Below are positions 63,371 to 64,000 of a stretch of 64,000 nucleotides of DNA, one piece after another (positions within the stretch are counted from its first letter, which is position 1; the number at the start of each line of letters is the position of its first letter). The DNA is taken from the NCBI GenBank assembly GCA_963692465.1, contig OY829943.1, positions 3,038,001 to 3,102,000 on the forward strand, in the 5' to 3' direction. The notes below the pieces were generated by a model. It had not been told where the DNA came from, searched no databases, and was given only the letters and a program-made list of their open reading frames with translations. The stretch comes from JAUZOB01 sp963692465. Lineage in GTDB: Bacteria; Bacteroidota; Bacteroidia; Bacteroidales; Prolixibacteraceae. The translations under genes were made by a program, and so were the position numbers.

Positions 63371-64000
63371 ATGGATGATCATGCTAAGTTTAAACGATTG
63401 TTATCTATCTTATTATTACTGTGTAGCGGGAGGAATTATACCATTAGGGAAATAACCGAAAGTTTTAATATTTCGGAAAGAACGGTTCATCGGTATATCT
63501 CAACATTTAAAAATGCAGGGTTAATTGTTGAGGTGCATAACGGGTATTATAGCGTAAGAAGGGTTGGAAAGAAAATACAGGAGTTATCGGATCTTTTGCA
63601 TTTTTCGGAAGAAGAAGCGATGATATTGAATAAGGCTATAATGGCCATTGATGACGACAATGTCATGAAGGCTAATCTTATTCAGAAGTTGTATTCGATA
63701 TATGATTTTGATCGGGTTTCGGATGCGATTGTTAAACCAGATCAGTCGAAAAAAATTCATTTACTGTACGAGGCAATTAAAAATCGGAAACAAGTGCTGT
63801 TAAGGGCTTATCGCTCGGCACATGGGAAGATTGTACGGGATCGGATGGTTGAACCGTTTGATTTCACAACGAATTATCAGATGATTTGGGCTTTTGAGAT
63901 TGAGAGTAGGAAGAATAAGCAATTTAAGGTTGCGCGAATGACCGAGGTTCAGGAAATTGACAACTTATGGCAATTTGAGTCAGAACATAAGAAGATGCCA
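63371..64000 (+). CDS. HTH-WYL domain transcriptional regulator (partial)
   Basis: The frame is open for 210 codons from the ATG at 63371 to the window end. The N-terminus is a winged helix (about 5-60) with NYTIREITESFNISERTVHR as the recognition region. From about residue 125 it matches a WYL-type ligand-sensing domain (QVLLRAYRSAHGK, VEPFDFTTNYQ, QFKVARM). It is transcribed away from the crtI-type gene across the 11-bp repeats; a TACATTTG box at 63302-63309 could be its -7 element. It may regulate the divergent gene. The C-terminal end lies outside the window. Confidence 0.88.
   Translation, partial: MDDHAKFKRLLSILLLLCSGRNYTIREITESFNISERTVHRYISTFKNAGLIVEVHNGYYSVRRVGKKIQELSDLLHFSEEEAMILNKAIMAIDDDNVMKANLIQKLYSIYDFDRVSDAIVKPDQSKKIHLLYEAIKNRKQVLLRAYRSAHGKIVRDRMVEPFDFTTNYQMIWAFEIESRKNKQFKVARMTEVQEIDNLWQFESEHKKMP

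Noticed and set aside
1..64000. tRNA, rRNA, CRISPR, insertion sequence or prophage signals
   Set aside because: Reading all intergenic stretches gave no tRNA-like T-loop with acceptor stem, no spaced repeat array and no transposase or integrase.

Overview
The window looks like chromosome from a member of the Bacteroidota, most likely order Bacteroidales. Evidence for this: the DUF349-repeat protein, a PorT-type barrel, a PorE-like OmpA protein, a FadL-type porin, peptidase M64, two TonB-dependent barrels of the carboxypeptidase-regulatory/plug/barrel type, an archaeal-type short ProRS, and TAnnTTTG-like -7 boxes with poor Shine-Dalgarno signals. I saw no rRNA, tRNA, CRISPR array, transposase or phage gene. 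The placement below order level is not resolvable by eye.

Layout. 1-7 kb: end of an unknown gene, a divergent family-1 uracil-DNA glycosylase, a secreted GH20 hexosaminidase, a large AddB-like PD-(D/E)XK protein and trmD. 7-17 kb: DUF349 protein, secreted M64 peptidase, secreted esterase, PHP histidinol phosphatase, a fused O-/N-acyltransferase likely making amino-acid lipids, and tex. 17-24 kb: PH-domain protein, a coupled hydrolase-Nudix-aminopeptidase P operon, a LysE exporter and a PorE-like envelope protein. 24-29 kb: a two-gene arginine-to-putrescine operon (pyruvoyl arginine decarboxylase, agmatinase), then a FadL-type porin with a Gly/Tyr-rich lipoprotein. 29-37 kb: proS, a hypothetical-pepT-tilS operon, an ABC-F ATPase, nth, FKBP isomerase and a 56-residue ferredoxin. 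37-42 kb: two secreted putative cell-wall amidases (one split by a golvesin-type domain) and a PorT-like barrel. 42-49 kb: an L-fucose module (fucI, fucP, AraR-type GntR regulator) after a secreted GH27 alpha-galactosidase. 49-60 kb: a long minus-strand block with nusB, a DUF1573 lipoprotein, yajC, ybbR, coaE, a DjlA-like protein, an Omp85-type barrel and two tandemly duplicated TonB-type receptors. 60-64 kb: rhomboid protease, threonine aldolase, a CrtI-type desaturase, and a divergent WYL regulator cut by the window end.

Most of the window is core metabolism, translation and envelope biogenesis. The accessory parts deal with glycan use (GH20, GH27, fucose uptake and isomerisation), envelope remodelling (amidases, barrels, amino-acid lipids) and pigment. 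The signals I rate highest are not whole genes. One is a perfect palindrome (8-bp arms, 7-bp spacer) filling the gap between the -33 and -7 boxes of a fucI promoter, probably the operator of the GntR/LacI-type regulator two genes downstream. Another is four 11-bp-phased ACCC repeats between the CrtI-type gene and the WYL regulator. Others are a three-unit 24-bp tandem repeat inside the unusual uracil-DNA glycosylase, and a 25-bp leader repeat shared by the duplicated TonB receptors. None of these proves a new system; each is a concrete testable observation.
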